Shown piece after piece: positions 12,175-23,263 of a stretch of DNA of 64,000 bases. Position 1 is the first letter of the stretch. Every line of letters begins with the position of its first letter. A program made the translations under genes and the position numbers. The notes below the pieces were generated by a model. That model was given only the letters and a program-made list of their open reading frames with translations, had not been told where the DNA came from and searched no databases. Origin of the DNA: Cliona cf. orientalis (Eukaryota; Porifera; Demospongiae; Clionaida; Clionaidae); assembly GCA_963930775.1 (NCBI GenBank), contig OZ005691.1, positions 8,491,000 to 8,554,999 on the forward strand, in the 5' to 3' direction.

Positions 12175-13172
12175 GGTACCATTAAATTGCGTGGGCGTGA
12201 GGTGGGGGATATGACACCTAAACCACATCAAAGTCATTAGTGAGGTGCATGTTGTGTAACCACGCCCTTTTAATTGCACAGGTCTCAGGGGTGTGGCTGC
12301 TAGAGCCGGAAGTGTTCATTTAATATCCTCCATGGACCGGAAGCCGAGCCGGAAGAAAGGGGCCAGGCCACGCCCAAAACAGCCCCACCCTGTTCCCCAA
12401 GGACCACCATTCTCAATCAAGTGCCTACTAACCACCGGATGTCCACCGGAAGCCCACAATCAATCCCAATTAAAACACACAGCTTCCTCAAGGCCAAAAC
12501 ACACACAAACACTTGGAGGCTGTTCTGCCACGCCGCCCACGCAAGAGCTCACCTCATTTCCTGTGTGGGCGGAGTAACAACACGTCATCGCAACCACATC
12601 CGCTTCAAACCATCGTCAGCTTCCGTCCAGCCGTACAGGCCCCTCGATCGCACCGCCGTACAGTGCCTCATTAACAGACATGGCCTCACCTTTGACCTCC
12701 TGCCACGCCCCCAAAGCCTCCTCGCGGGGTTCAAAGGTCACCACCGCATCCGGGACACGCCCACCTATCGCCGAGGCCAAGTCCCAGGCGCCGATGTCCA
12801 AGCACTGGCCCGTGAAGCCACGCCCAATCGGAAGCAATAAAACCTGCATTAACGCACACGCACACACTCCACACAGTGCCAGGAACACGCCCACATGCTT
12901 AATTAGGCCTAATAAGCTTTTTTTTTAAGTCGTTGCGGTTAATAGTTAAGAAAGAATACTTTGATCTTGCTTTGATGTGGGCAATTACCGGCCTTTTCTT
13001 CAGGGGCCACTTCCGGTCGCTAATTACACGCGCATAATCATCCCTGGCCGATTCTGGATACGCCCACCTGCGACCAAAAGCACTCGTATGGCCTCTTCGG
13101 CCACGCCCCTTCACGATTCGCTAATTGAATTAGCCATTCCTGACGCTCACGCCCACGCAATTAAATGGTACC
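12175..13172. mobile_element. TTAA-flanked 998-bp TIR element, copy 2
   Basis: This is nearly identical to 11172-12170 and in the same orientation. It shares the single TTAA at 12171-12174 with copy 1 and is bounded on the right by TTAA at 13173-13176. The layout is therefore TTAA-element-TTAA-element-TTAA. The few differences include changes in both overlapping ORFs and one base in the terminal repeat. Confidence 0.88.
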
Positions 13173-13578
13173 TTAAGTATGGCGAAAAACCGTATGTACT
13201 ATAATATATCTTGACTGTATTATGAGCCATTTACATCTATGCTGTAAATGATTGAAAGAGCAACAACACACAATATACTCAAGAACGGGGACGAGGCTAC
13301 ACTCTGCTTCTTCAGGCTACGCGCGTATCGTACCCTACTGAGCCATGGGGGTGTGGCGGTAAGCGTCGATAACCACACCCCTGGCTAGGACTGGTACATG
13401 GTCGTATTATTAGCATGTGTACTGGAATGGCGACGGTACGGAGACTGAACGGTACGGACATCAGCGTTACGGACGAATTCGTTACGGACGGCGGTGACGT
13501 GACGACGGTAGGAGGAGAGGATACTGGAGTGATACGTGATAGCCACTGGCGTGACGCGTGACCTCCAGGGCCACCGTA

Positions 13579-14480
13579 GTATTACCGTAATGAGGAGGCG
13601 GTAAGCATGCTTTGACTTCAGGGCTCGAGGTAGCTATGTAATTATAGGACCATAGCCAATTATTATTACTAGCATAATAATATTGTCCTGATAATTCCAT
13701 AAGTACAACAGAAGCTTGCTTTTTTTTTCGGGTAAGCGGCACACTTTTACAGGGCATGAATGTAACTCTTGCATGTGCTGTATATATGGGAAGGTGATAG
13801 CTCTGAGGTTAGAAGTGCATGACTGCCTTAGGTCACATCATGTCCTTAAACAATGCACCTTATTGTTCACACACAGTGTCCATTAATATAATGCTTATCA
13901 AATTCCATAATGTCATAAGATGACTGTCTCACATCAAACATTGTCATGTATAAGAAGTCTAATGCCAGTAGACTTGATTTAATTATTTACTGTAAAGATC
14001 TATAGAACCACCAAAATTAACACTCAACACTTATAGACACTCTTTTTTGCTCATCTTGATAATAATATAATAATTATTATATCATTATTATAATATTATT
14101 GTCTAGTGTATTAATGACGCTTTCTATAAATATTCCAAATAATTATCAATAATTTGATGAGGAGGCAGTTAAGTCAGTTATGCTCTAACTTCAGGAGATA
14201 GAAATAATTAACTTAATATCATAGCCAAGAATATTACTAGCGCAATTATCCTGATGATTAATTTAATAAGTACAAAGGTAGTTAGCTTGTAGCTAGCTTG
14301 TTTAACTGTGTTATAAATTATTACCATAATTTAATAAATAATTCTAGTATAGCTGCATGGTTTCACAGGTCACTATTAGATAATTTGCATGACATTGTGC
14401 ATGTGCCGTGGGAAAGTAACAGATCTGAGGTTAGAAGTGCATGACTTCAGGTCACACAATATCCTTTAAATTAGATCCAC
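13579..14480. repeat. segmental duplication of gene A upstream region
   Basis: About 13740-13990 matches 16925-17130 (for example TAACTCTTGCATGTGCTGTA and AGGTTAGAAGTGCATGACTG). About 14350-14472 matches 17135-17265 (CATTGTGCATGTGCCGTGGG). A diverged partial copy of the start of the block is at 14155-14290. The TATA box and coding start of gene A are not represented. Confidence 0.8.
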
Positions 14481-14607
14481 CAGAGTGACTTTAATTGCGT
14501 AGTTTAATAATTGAATTCTAGTCAAGTCAGGCCAAAATTAATTGTGAATCCAATAATTGCGGTGAACGACCCCGTACCGTAATGTAGTATACATGCATGT
14601 TTATGTT

Positions 14608-14665
14608 TGCGAATCTATTAATTGCGAAACGTAAAAAAACTCGCAATTCGCAATTAATAGATACT
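14608..14665. repeat. short hairpin
   Basis: GCGAATCTATTAATTGCGAA is followed by a ~20-nt A-rich loop and the inverted TTCGCAATTAATAGAT. It probably belongs to a small palindromic element. Confidence 0.6.
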
Positions 14666-14689
14666 CGCAATTAAAACCCGATCTATGGT

Positions 14690-15495
14690 AATAGCATTTC
14701 AGTTCCTGTTGAAATACATAACTTTTGATCGAGCTCCTAGAGGAAGGATTGATACCCTAGCCTACAGTTATTCCATTCAGAATCAAGCAATAGCAGCTAT
14801 GTAATTTCTTGTGACAATGGGATATTGACAGTGAGATTAATTTTGCCAATATTCCAAAAACTTTACAGAATGTGTACTGTTATGATGTCAAAATAACCCT
14901 TTTGGATCGTTGATTGATGATCATGATCATGGATATCGGAGGTCATCGAATTGGGAATGAGATCATTTTTATATTAGGTTGTGCTATTGTGTGGAGACAG
15001 TTAGCTAACAATAATAATATTAGCTGACTCCCTCTTTCCTAAAAGGTTACATTCTGATCACTGATTATCAGAATAAACCATATGCAAGCGTATTAGTTAT
15101 CTATTATAGTAGCCAATTGAAAATGTTAACTTAATCATGCTAGGCAAAAGCACATGTACAATACATACCATAATATAGCAGGAAATCTTCGAGGGAGATA
15201 ACCTTCACGAAGATTTCTCCATGAAATTTTGGGCATGACACACCCACTAGCTATGCAATCTGTTTAAAATTCTGCAAAAGTTTCTCCGTGAAATGCTCCC
15301 TTCCTACCGATCAGTGAAAGTTTTCTCCCTTGAAACTTTCCCACTATACAGTAATTAGTGATCTGCTATGGAAAAATAGACTTTTAATTTCGTAATTTTC
15401 ATAAATTTAAAATTGATAACTATAAGCAGCCAGTAAATGAACCATATGTTGATTTCTTAGCAGAGGTATAATAATAGCATCATAGCCAATAATAT
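14690..15495. repeat. segmental duplication, copy 2
   Basis: This is a direct counterpart of 9690-10560. After it, the element at 15498-16837 interrupts the block, which resumes at 16840 in register with 13640-14000. Confidence 0.8.
15174..15348. mobile_element. TATAGCGGG-family MITE, copy 2
   Basis: It has inverted ends TATAGCAGGAAATCTTCGAG and TTGAAACTTTCCCACTATA, in the same position within the duplicated block as 10097-10272. Confidence 0.7.
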
Positions 15496-15497
15496 TA

Positions 15498-16837
15498 CAC
15501 AGGAAAAAATGGTGTGTAGTTTGGCTCTAATTTGGTGTGCTAAGACTGCACAAGGTGTGCTGATTTCCAAAAGTAGCACAGCAAATGTGCTAAATGCACA
15601 CAGCAGTGTGCTAGTTATTAATTATCACATTACAAACAACACATCAGATTCAGCACACTGGTGTGTAGAATAAAATTGTTTACACGAATGTAATGTGCTA
15701 CATGTGATGAACATAACATGTACTGTGCTGAAATTGCACTCAATGTGCTAAAACAACACTAAGTGTGCTGAAACATTCCCGAACAGCTGCCACTCAATTT
15801 AAAAAAAGCTGCTGAAGTCAAAAGTTAGCTACAATTATTTTCTGTATCAAAATGGAGTGAATACAGCTCTGGAGTTTGTAAGTTAATGAGAAATGGAAAA
15901 GGAAGCTTGAGTTGAGCAGTACTTCACAAAAAATGGTGAGCTATTAATAGTGAACTCTATAAATTATATTACTACCTGCAGCTGCTGAGTGTGCATGCCT
16001 TATGTGCTATAGCTAGCATATTGTTTACTAAGCAGCTACAAAAGTAAGAAGGGGAGAAATTAAGAGAAAAGGTACAGCCATAATATACATTTCTAAATAT
16101 CTACTTGCAGGTCATCAAATTTATGGTCAAGAAGTCACCAGTCTAAGCCTCAAATCCTGAGAACCATCAAAATAAGGTACTTATTTTAATTAATGACCCA
16201 ATAAAGGTGTGATAGAGGCTATACAGCCATACCAATAAAACTTGACGTATGTCACATATATGTCTTAGACTATCAGTCTTCAAAAGCAGTAAAAAAGGTA
16301 GTAACATGTAGTGCTTATATAAGGTGTTCTATATACATTCCCTCTTATGCTATAATAGTTGTAATAAGTTTATTTGGCTTCTCTCTCATTACAGCATATG
16401 GCATCATGTACATATAGCTACCACTCAAGAAACCAAGATGGAGGTGCTTGTATGAAGCTACTCTACTTTTACAAACTTCAAGTATGTTATAGACAGCTGT
16501 TGTGTTCGTAATAGATTGCCAGGTACTATAGGTACATGACATTGTGCACGTGTGTTTTATGACATTTTGTTTAATATTAATTGTTTGTATTTTATCGTTA
16601 TTTTGTGTACTAAATTAAATATGCAACTATTTTTTTTGTAATGTCATGTGACTATTTTGAATCAACACATCAATAATAGCACAATTTCATATGCTAGAAT
16701 AGCACAAATATGCAAACAGCACATGTGCAACTTCAGCACAGTGCAAGTTTCAGCACACGTGCATTGTGTCAAAACTGGAAACATTGACTTAGCACACCTA
16801 TAATATGTGTAAAACCAGCACACTTTTTTTTCCTGTG
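15498..16837. mobile_element. 1.3-kb TIR element with subterminal GTGTGCT repeats
   Basis: It starts CACAGGAAAAAA and ends TTTTTTTTCCTGTG, with TA on both sides (15496-15497 and 16838-16839), which fits a TA target duplication. The first ~280 bp carries many copies of GTGTGCTR/TGTGCTAA. The last ~170 bp carries the inverse (AGCACAC, CAGCACA). Such clustered subterminal motifs are typical transposase-binding sites. The middle (about 15800-16650) has no convincing transposase; the short minus ORFs 16345-16542 and 16662-16874 look non-coding. Confidence 0.8.
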
Positions 16838-17369
16838 TAGCTATTACTCTACCACATTGTCCAGATGATTCCATAAGAACAGCAGTTTGCTTTTTTTGAT
16901 TGTAAGTGGCACGCTATCACACTGGGGAACGAAGGTAACTCTTGCATGTGCTGTATAAAAAGGTGATAGCTCTGAGGTTAGAAGTGCATGACTGCCTCAG
17001 ATCACATCATGTTCTTAAAACAATACACCTCATTGTTCACACAGAGTGTCCGTTAATACAATGCTTATCAAATTCCATAATGTCATAAGGTGACTGTCTC
17101 ACGAAAAACATTACCATGTATAAGAAGTCTAATGTTATAGCTGCGTGGTTTAACAGGTCACTATTAGATAACTTGCATGACATTGTGCATGTGCCGTGGG
17201 AAAGTAACAGATCTGAGGTTAGAAGTGCATGACTTCAGGTCACACAATATCCTTTAAAGTACATCATGATACACCTCATAGTTCCAACATAGTGTCTACT
17301 AGCACAATGCTTACCAAATTCCACGAGATGATCATCTCATCTAAAGCACGTGAAGAATTAGCTAGCTAG

Positions 17370-17377
17370 TATAAAAG
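17370..17377 (+). promoter_or_regulatory. TATA box of gene A
   Basis: TATAAAAG lies 109 bp before the A start codon. Genes B and D have the same octamer at comparable positions, which supports real core promoters. Confidence 0.7.
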
Positions 17378-17485
17378 AAGCTGGCTGATCTTCCAATGTA
17401 CTGCTGACAGCAGATTGCCAAAACTTGAGCAAAACTGATACAAAACTAACATCTATTGGAGGAGGAATCCAGTGATAAAGAAATC

Positions 17486-20400
17486 ATGCACGTGGCTTTG
17501 TTGCTACTGCTCTGTTCAACTGCAGTCCATAATGGAGTGTCACAAACTGTTCCAACTGTCCTGCCGCGCACAGAAACTGCTGCTCCACCAGTTCAAAGGT
17601 GCACGCTGGATGATCAGATTGCCTTCATTTCAGCTCTTCCCAATGCTGAAGAATGTGGTCTAGGCTTCTTAACCATATTTACCCCACCCCCTAATGACTC
17701 TGTGGCATTAAACAAGGCTTTGAAGAGCGTGTGCACCAACAACTGTGGAGGAGTTTATGCTAGCTTTCTACAAACTACGTGCAACGATGAAGTAGGAGCA
17801 GAAACGCTTCGAATCCACTGTACCCCAACCAATGGATCAGCAGCTGCAGGACCTTACTGCAGTTATGCAATTGGAGGATTCATTAACCAGTCTATGTTCA
17901 ATAACTTGTATCTTTGTAATGAATCCGAAATTTGTTCTCCTGAATGCAGAAAAGCCCTAGAGAACTTCAAGGCTCAAGTAGGCTGCTGCTATCAGAATGC
18001 ATACAATAACTCCGTGTACAATCAACAGTTATTTGATGCTGGATTTGTTACTCCAAGTGAATTTGTAGGTCTTCAAAAGCTTAATAGCCCAGTGGGCAGT
18101 CCATGGAATCTGTGCAACATTAAACCACCTCAACGGTGTGGTCCATCGAGTATCATGCGTCCAGCACCTCCCATATGCAAGTTAGAAGATCAAATTTCAT
18201 TCATTTCATCCCTGCCAAATGCCGCAGTTTGTGGCCCAAGCATTGCAACAGTATTTCTACCACCAGCTAACAATACAATGGCACTTCGTAAAGCATTGGA
18301 GGATGTATGCACGAATGATTGTGGAGGGATTTATTCCAACTTTTTGAAGTCCACATGCAATGATCAATTAGCAGCTGAATCTCTTAGGATCTACTGCACT
18401 CCAACTAATGGATCGGCTGCTGTTGGAAACTATTGCCGTTTTGCCACTGGCGACACTTTAAATAGTACACTTTTGGATGACCTCAGTTCATGTTACAATG
18501 GAACTGTGGATTCCCCCTGCGCAAACAGCTGTAGGAACGCTCTCCTCAGGTTGAAACGCCAGACTGGCTGCTGCTATCAAAATGTCTACAACAACACCAT
18601 GTATAACAGAGAATTACTTACTGCTGGATTTATTACTCCAAGTGAATTCTCAGGCCTACAAGAATTGAACAATCCACACTCCAGCCCATGGACTTTTTGC
18701 GGGATCAAAGCACCAAGGAGGTGTGATGCTCCAATATTTAGACCTCCACCGCCTCCTAGGTGCACACTTGATGATCAAATATCTTATGTTTCATCTCTAC
18801 CAAATGCCACAGTGTGTGGCCCAAGCATTGCAGCCGTATTTCAACCACCAGCTAACAATACAATGGCACTTCGTAAAACATTGGAGGATGTATGCACTAA
18901 TGATTGTGGAGGGGTTTATTCCAACTTTTTGGAGTCTACATGCAATGATCGATTAGCAGCTGAATCTCTTAGGATCTATTGCACTCCAACTAATGGATCT
19001 GCTGCTGTTGGAAACTTTTGCCGTTTTGCCACTGGCGACATTTTGAATAGTACACTTTTCGACGACCTCAGCTCATGTTACAATGGAACTATGGATTCCC
19101 CCTGCACAAACAGCTGTAGGAATGCTCTCCTCAGGTTGAAACGCCAGACTGGCTGCTGCTATCAAAACGTCTACAACAACACCATGTATAACAGAGAATT
19201 ACTTACTGCTGGATTTATTACTCCAAGTGAATTCTCAGGCCTACAAGAATTGAACGATCCACACTCCAGCCCATGGACTTTTTGTGGGATCAAACCACCA
19301 AGGAGATGTGATGCTCCAATATTTAGACCTCCACCACCTCCTAGGTGCACACTTGATGATCAGATTGCTTATATTTCATCTCTGCCAAATGCCGCAGTTT
19401 GTGGCCCAAGCATTGCATCTGTATTTCAACCACCAGCTAACAATACAATGGCACTTCGTAAAGCATTGGAGGATGTATGCACTAATGACTGTGGAGGGGT
19501 TTATTCCAACTTTTTGGAGTCTACATGCAATGATCGAGTTGGATCCGAATCTCTTAGGATCTATTGCACTCCAACAAATGGATCAACTACTGTTGGAAAC
19601 TATTGCCGTTTTGCCGCTGGAGACATTTTAAATGCTACTTTTTTTGATGATCTCGATTTGTGTTCTAAGGGAACTGTGGATTTGCCCTGCCCAAATGACT
19701 GTAGAGAAGCTCTTCTCAGGTTGAAACGTCAAACTGGCTGCTGCTATCAAAATATCTATAACAACACTGCATATTACAGAGAGCTACTTAATGCTGGATT
19801 CGTTACTCCAACTAAATTCACAAGCCTTCAACAACTGAACAATCCAGGTGCCAACCCATGGACACTCTGCAGGATCGAACCACCAGGGAGATGTGGTGCT
19901 CCAACAATCAAGCCTCCTGCATCTCCTAACTGTACACCGTTTGATCAGGACTCCTTTCTGATATCTCATACCAATTTTGCTGTATGTGCATTTGGCATTG
20001 CAACTGTTCTTAGTCCGATACCAAGAAATCCAACAGTACTCACAAGGGCCTTGATGGATGTATGCACTCGTGATTGTGCAGGAGTATATTCAAATTTTCT
20101 AAGATCGACTTGCAATGATCGGCTTGCAGCTGAAAATCTTCGAGTACTTTGTGTTTCCACGAATGAATCTGATACTGCTACTCCTGTACCATACTGTCGT
20201 CTTGCTGCTGATGTTGACATTTCATATTTCGACAGTTTTCCATGCCAAAACTCCAGCAGTGGAACACAATGTGCTCCTGAATGCAGATCTGCTCTTCTTC
20301 GAATCAAGTCTGATATAGGCTGTTGCTATCAAGAACTATACAACAATACTCTATACAATAGAGAGCAGCTTCTCGCTGGATTCCTGACCCCTGTTGTTTT

Positions 20401-23263
20401 TACAGAACTTCAACTACTCAACAATCCAGTGACAAATCCTTGGAAAGTATGCAATGTGATACCTCCAACAAGCTGCACCACCCGACCACCACGCCCAGAT
20501 GGTAAGTGCATCAATACCAGGGTTTCATCCAGTGGGGGGGGGGGGGGGGGGGGGGGAATAGAGGGGAAGCTTCCCCTCCCTAGCTCCCCCCCCCCTCCCC
20601 CCACTAAAAATTTGACTTTAATTGATCAAATCAAATCACTAGCATTAAATTTGTTTTTGGCCAAAAATTACCTGGAGGAATTTTCCTAAAAATTAATACG
20701 TCCTAAGGAACTTAGCGTGCTGAATACGCCCACTCATTCATCACGCTTCCACCCCAAAATTTTGTCACTAGATGAAACCCTGTATACTATATTATTACTT
20801 AGCATAACACATGCATTGGGTAATTTATATAGCTATCAATTATTATAAAAGAGATACCAGTATGCACAACTTCGTCATTCAAATTTTAAACAATGTCATA
20901 ACATTAAATTTTTTAGATTGCCCTAGAGGTATGTACAGACGGGACCATACATGTGTACAGTGCCCAGCCAATACAAATATCACACTCTCTGGGGGAAATG
21001 CTACAGTATGCCCATGCATTAATGGCTTCTTCAGAGGTAATCGAGAAGGACCAAGTGAGAGATGTTCAGGTGAGAATAAAATTATATGCACTAGGGATGT
21101 ATTAAAGTACCAATGTGCTATGATTGCAGCACCACCAAGTGCTTGTCGCAACATTCAAGTAATACAACGGACAGCTACACAAATAACCTTGAGATGGAGG
21201 AAGCCAATGAGCATTGGACGTAACGACTTCTACTATCAAATTAGATATAGTGATGGGGAGTCCACCGGACAGCATTCAATCCTGAGCAGTTTGGACTACA
21301 TCCAAGAAGTGGTATCTGGTCTGAGGCCTGATTCCAGCTACAGGATCACTGTCACTGTCAACAATGGAGTGAGTGATCAGGACACTAGGGATGATAGATT
21401 AAGGAGTTGTGAGCTTATGACAAGAACCATGGAAGGAAGTAAGTCACCAGATTTTATATTACTACGAGAATATCAATTAGACTTGTCCTGAGCCCACTCA
21501 CATTTTTTTCAATCATTGGAGTGGCCTGGGATGTGGCAAAATTAATATTGATATTATTATTACTGGTAATAATATTATTATTATGCTAATTATCTAGGAC
21601 CATCACCACCTCGAGACGTACAAAGCTTTTGTTCAGTTGTTGCGTGGAGGATGCCCCGTAATCCCAACGGGAGGATCACTGGCTATGACTTGCGACTAAA
21701 TCGTCCATTGTCAGGAGATATCATGTCTGTGGGAAATGATGGTACCTTTTTGGCTGTGGAAGAAGAATACCAGCAGAGCGATGTTTTGGTTCAGGTATGT
21801 GCTGATTGATAATCATGCTGTAAGGAGTACTATAGTATTATAGGAAGCTATAATTATAGCACATTCATAGTAATAGAAATAGAGCATCCATTAATTTTAG
21901 TTTAATCCAGTACAACAGAATATTGGAGAAGTTATGGCAATCTTGTAACAATTTCTATTTGTCCGTCCGTCTGTACCCACCCTTCCTGTACCATGTGTTG
22001 GGTAAGGGTCATTAGGTAGAGAAAGAATCAAGCAATGGTTAATAATCACTCCATTGTCTTCATTGTATAATACAGAAGGTTTGTATCTGTGATATTTATG
22101 GCCTGCATAGGTTTACGTATGATACTGTATGACTATAGTAACTATAATAATTATAGGAAATAAAATTAATTACAAATAAAATCTTGTAGGTTCGTGCTAA
22201 AACCAGAGCTGGAGCAGGAAATTGGAGTGAGCTAATACCACTCGGTAAATTGACACATTCATGCAACCTCACTATAATTAGATATTCGGTCCCCATCGTC
22301 ATCATAATCATTATAATAATATTATTATCTGATTGTTATTACAGGATGTGATGATTCACCAATTGGTAGTAAGTGAAATTAATTTCATATATTTCTTGCA
22401 TTACCGGCATTACAAGTAATATTATGTTTTATACAGCATGTCCACCTTGTGAATGCCCCAGCACCTCCGAACCACCACAAGGTTATTCAGGTATCAAAGT
22501 TAACACAATGTACAATATTATCTAGCTTGTGGGTGAGATATTTAGCTCCTGATAATGGGACCAGGAGGTCAACAATGTTATGGAATAATTGAAGGGCTAA
22601 AAACCATTAACCCACAAATGTTGAATTAGCCCCTCCCCCCCTCCCCCGAATCTTGAAAATAATAATATTATTATTATAAAAATTAATGTGTTTCATGAGC
22701 TGCAGAAAATTCACATTTCTAAAAAAATTTCAGTAACTTGGTAGAGTACAATGTATGGTTTTTGGTACAATATACGTTAGCTAAATGCTATTTATGTATC
22801 CTTGCAAAAGCAGAATTGTTATTCATTTTAGAGCTTTTCCCACATTAATTTAATTTGGGGTTAGCCCACTATGGTTCTCGGCCCTTCAATTATTATTATA
22901 TTGGTAACTAACTATTAATTTATTGTTATTATAGGCATTCACTTTACCCTTGGCGATCAGGTCTATCGAAACAATAGTGTAGTGTCCCTTTCCAGTATAG
23001 GAGAAGGAGACAGTGCCTTAATCTGTAGGACGGATAATACCCTTTGCTGTGGAACTCCACCAAACAGATTTGGTCAATATTACTACCCCAGTGGAGTCCA
23101 GGTACCAGTCAATAGTGCTGGTCAGGATTTCTATCGCAACAGGGGAGACCAGTTGATTCGTCTAAATCGACGAGCGGGGGCTGACTCTCCAATGGGAAGG
23201 TATCGCTGTGAAATCCCTGATGCGAATAGAGATCCACAGAGTATCTACATCACTCTTGTGTAA
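17486..23263 (+). CDS. gene A: secreted 5x Cys-domain/Eph-like/FN3/Ig protein
   Basis: Exons (my splicing): 17486-20501, 20917-21069, 21130-21438, 21598-21794, 22190-22244, 22345-22368, 22437-22490, 22935-23263. Total 4137 nt, 1378 aa. I chose the ATG at 17486 because a signal peptide follows (MHVALLLLLCSTAVHNGVSQ). Five ~190-195 residue domains with 14 Cys each start near residues 39, 231, 426, 621 and 816; signatures are NDCGG, STCND and GCCYQN. Then come an Eph-receptor-like Cys-rich module (about 1006-1057), FN3 (1058-1160), a second FN3 split over exons 4-5, a CPPCEC linker and an Ig-like domain (1270-1378) with NRGDQ and GRYRCEIPD. Many N-x-S/T sites are present. No membrane segment or kinase is seen, so secretion is predicted. 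Domains 2-4 are nearly identical in DNA. Function is unknown; adhesion or recognition is inference. Confidence 0.9.
20517..20782. mobile_element. 266-bp MITE in intron 1 of gene A
   Basis: The ends are CCAGGGTTTCATCCAGTG and the inverted CACTAGATGAAACCCTG, flanked by TA (20515-20516 and 20783-20784). It contains a pure G-run at about 20534-20556, followed by a G/C-rich palindromic stretch. It lies 13 bases after the intron-1 donor and accidentally keeps the exon-1 reading frame open to 20689. Confidence 0.85.
22585..22893. mobile_element. ~310-bp MITE in intron 7 of gene A
   Basis: ATAATTGAAGGGCTAAAAAC at the left is matched by the inverted GTTCTCGGCCCTTCAATTAT at the right, an imperfect TIR of about 25 bp. 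Intron 7 of the paralogs lacks this sequence. Confidence 0.7.

Larger units (their letters stand above)
10561..13578. mobile_element. long-TIR (foldback-like) element with nested insertions
   Basis: The left ~260 bp (from TACGGTGGCCCTGGAGGTCA) recurs inverted at about 13335-13578, with the shared tracts CACGCGTCACGCCAGT, CCGTAACGCTGATGTCCGTA and GTGTGGCG. The left arm carries an internal tandem duplication of a ~52-bp segment (about 10651-10755) that is absent from the right arm. Terminal TA on both sides would fit a TA target site, but this is ambiguous. Without the nested pair at 11172-13172 the element would be about 1 kb. No transposase was identified. Confidence 0.8.

Noticed and set aside
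11418..12840. 139-codon plus-strand ORFs in the TTAA elements as genes
   Set aside because: They consist largely of translated CACGCCC-type repeats and overlap another open frame; there is no recognisable domain. Noted under the elements only.
18723..18956. Alternate-frame ORFs inside exon 1 of genes A-E
   Set aside because: They are shadows of the cysteine-rich coding frame, repeated because the domain repeats.
20502..20689. Gly-rich and Pro-rich C-terminal extension of the 1077-codon ORF of gene A
   Set aside because: It is intron plus MITE sequence. All paralogs have a GTAAGT donor here and a matching exon downstream.
17486..23263. Receptor tyrosine kinase of the Eph family
   Set aside because: The Eph-like Cys-rich and FN3 modules are present, but no ephrin-binding domain, membrane helix or kinase exon was seen anywhere in the cluster.
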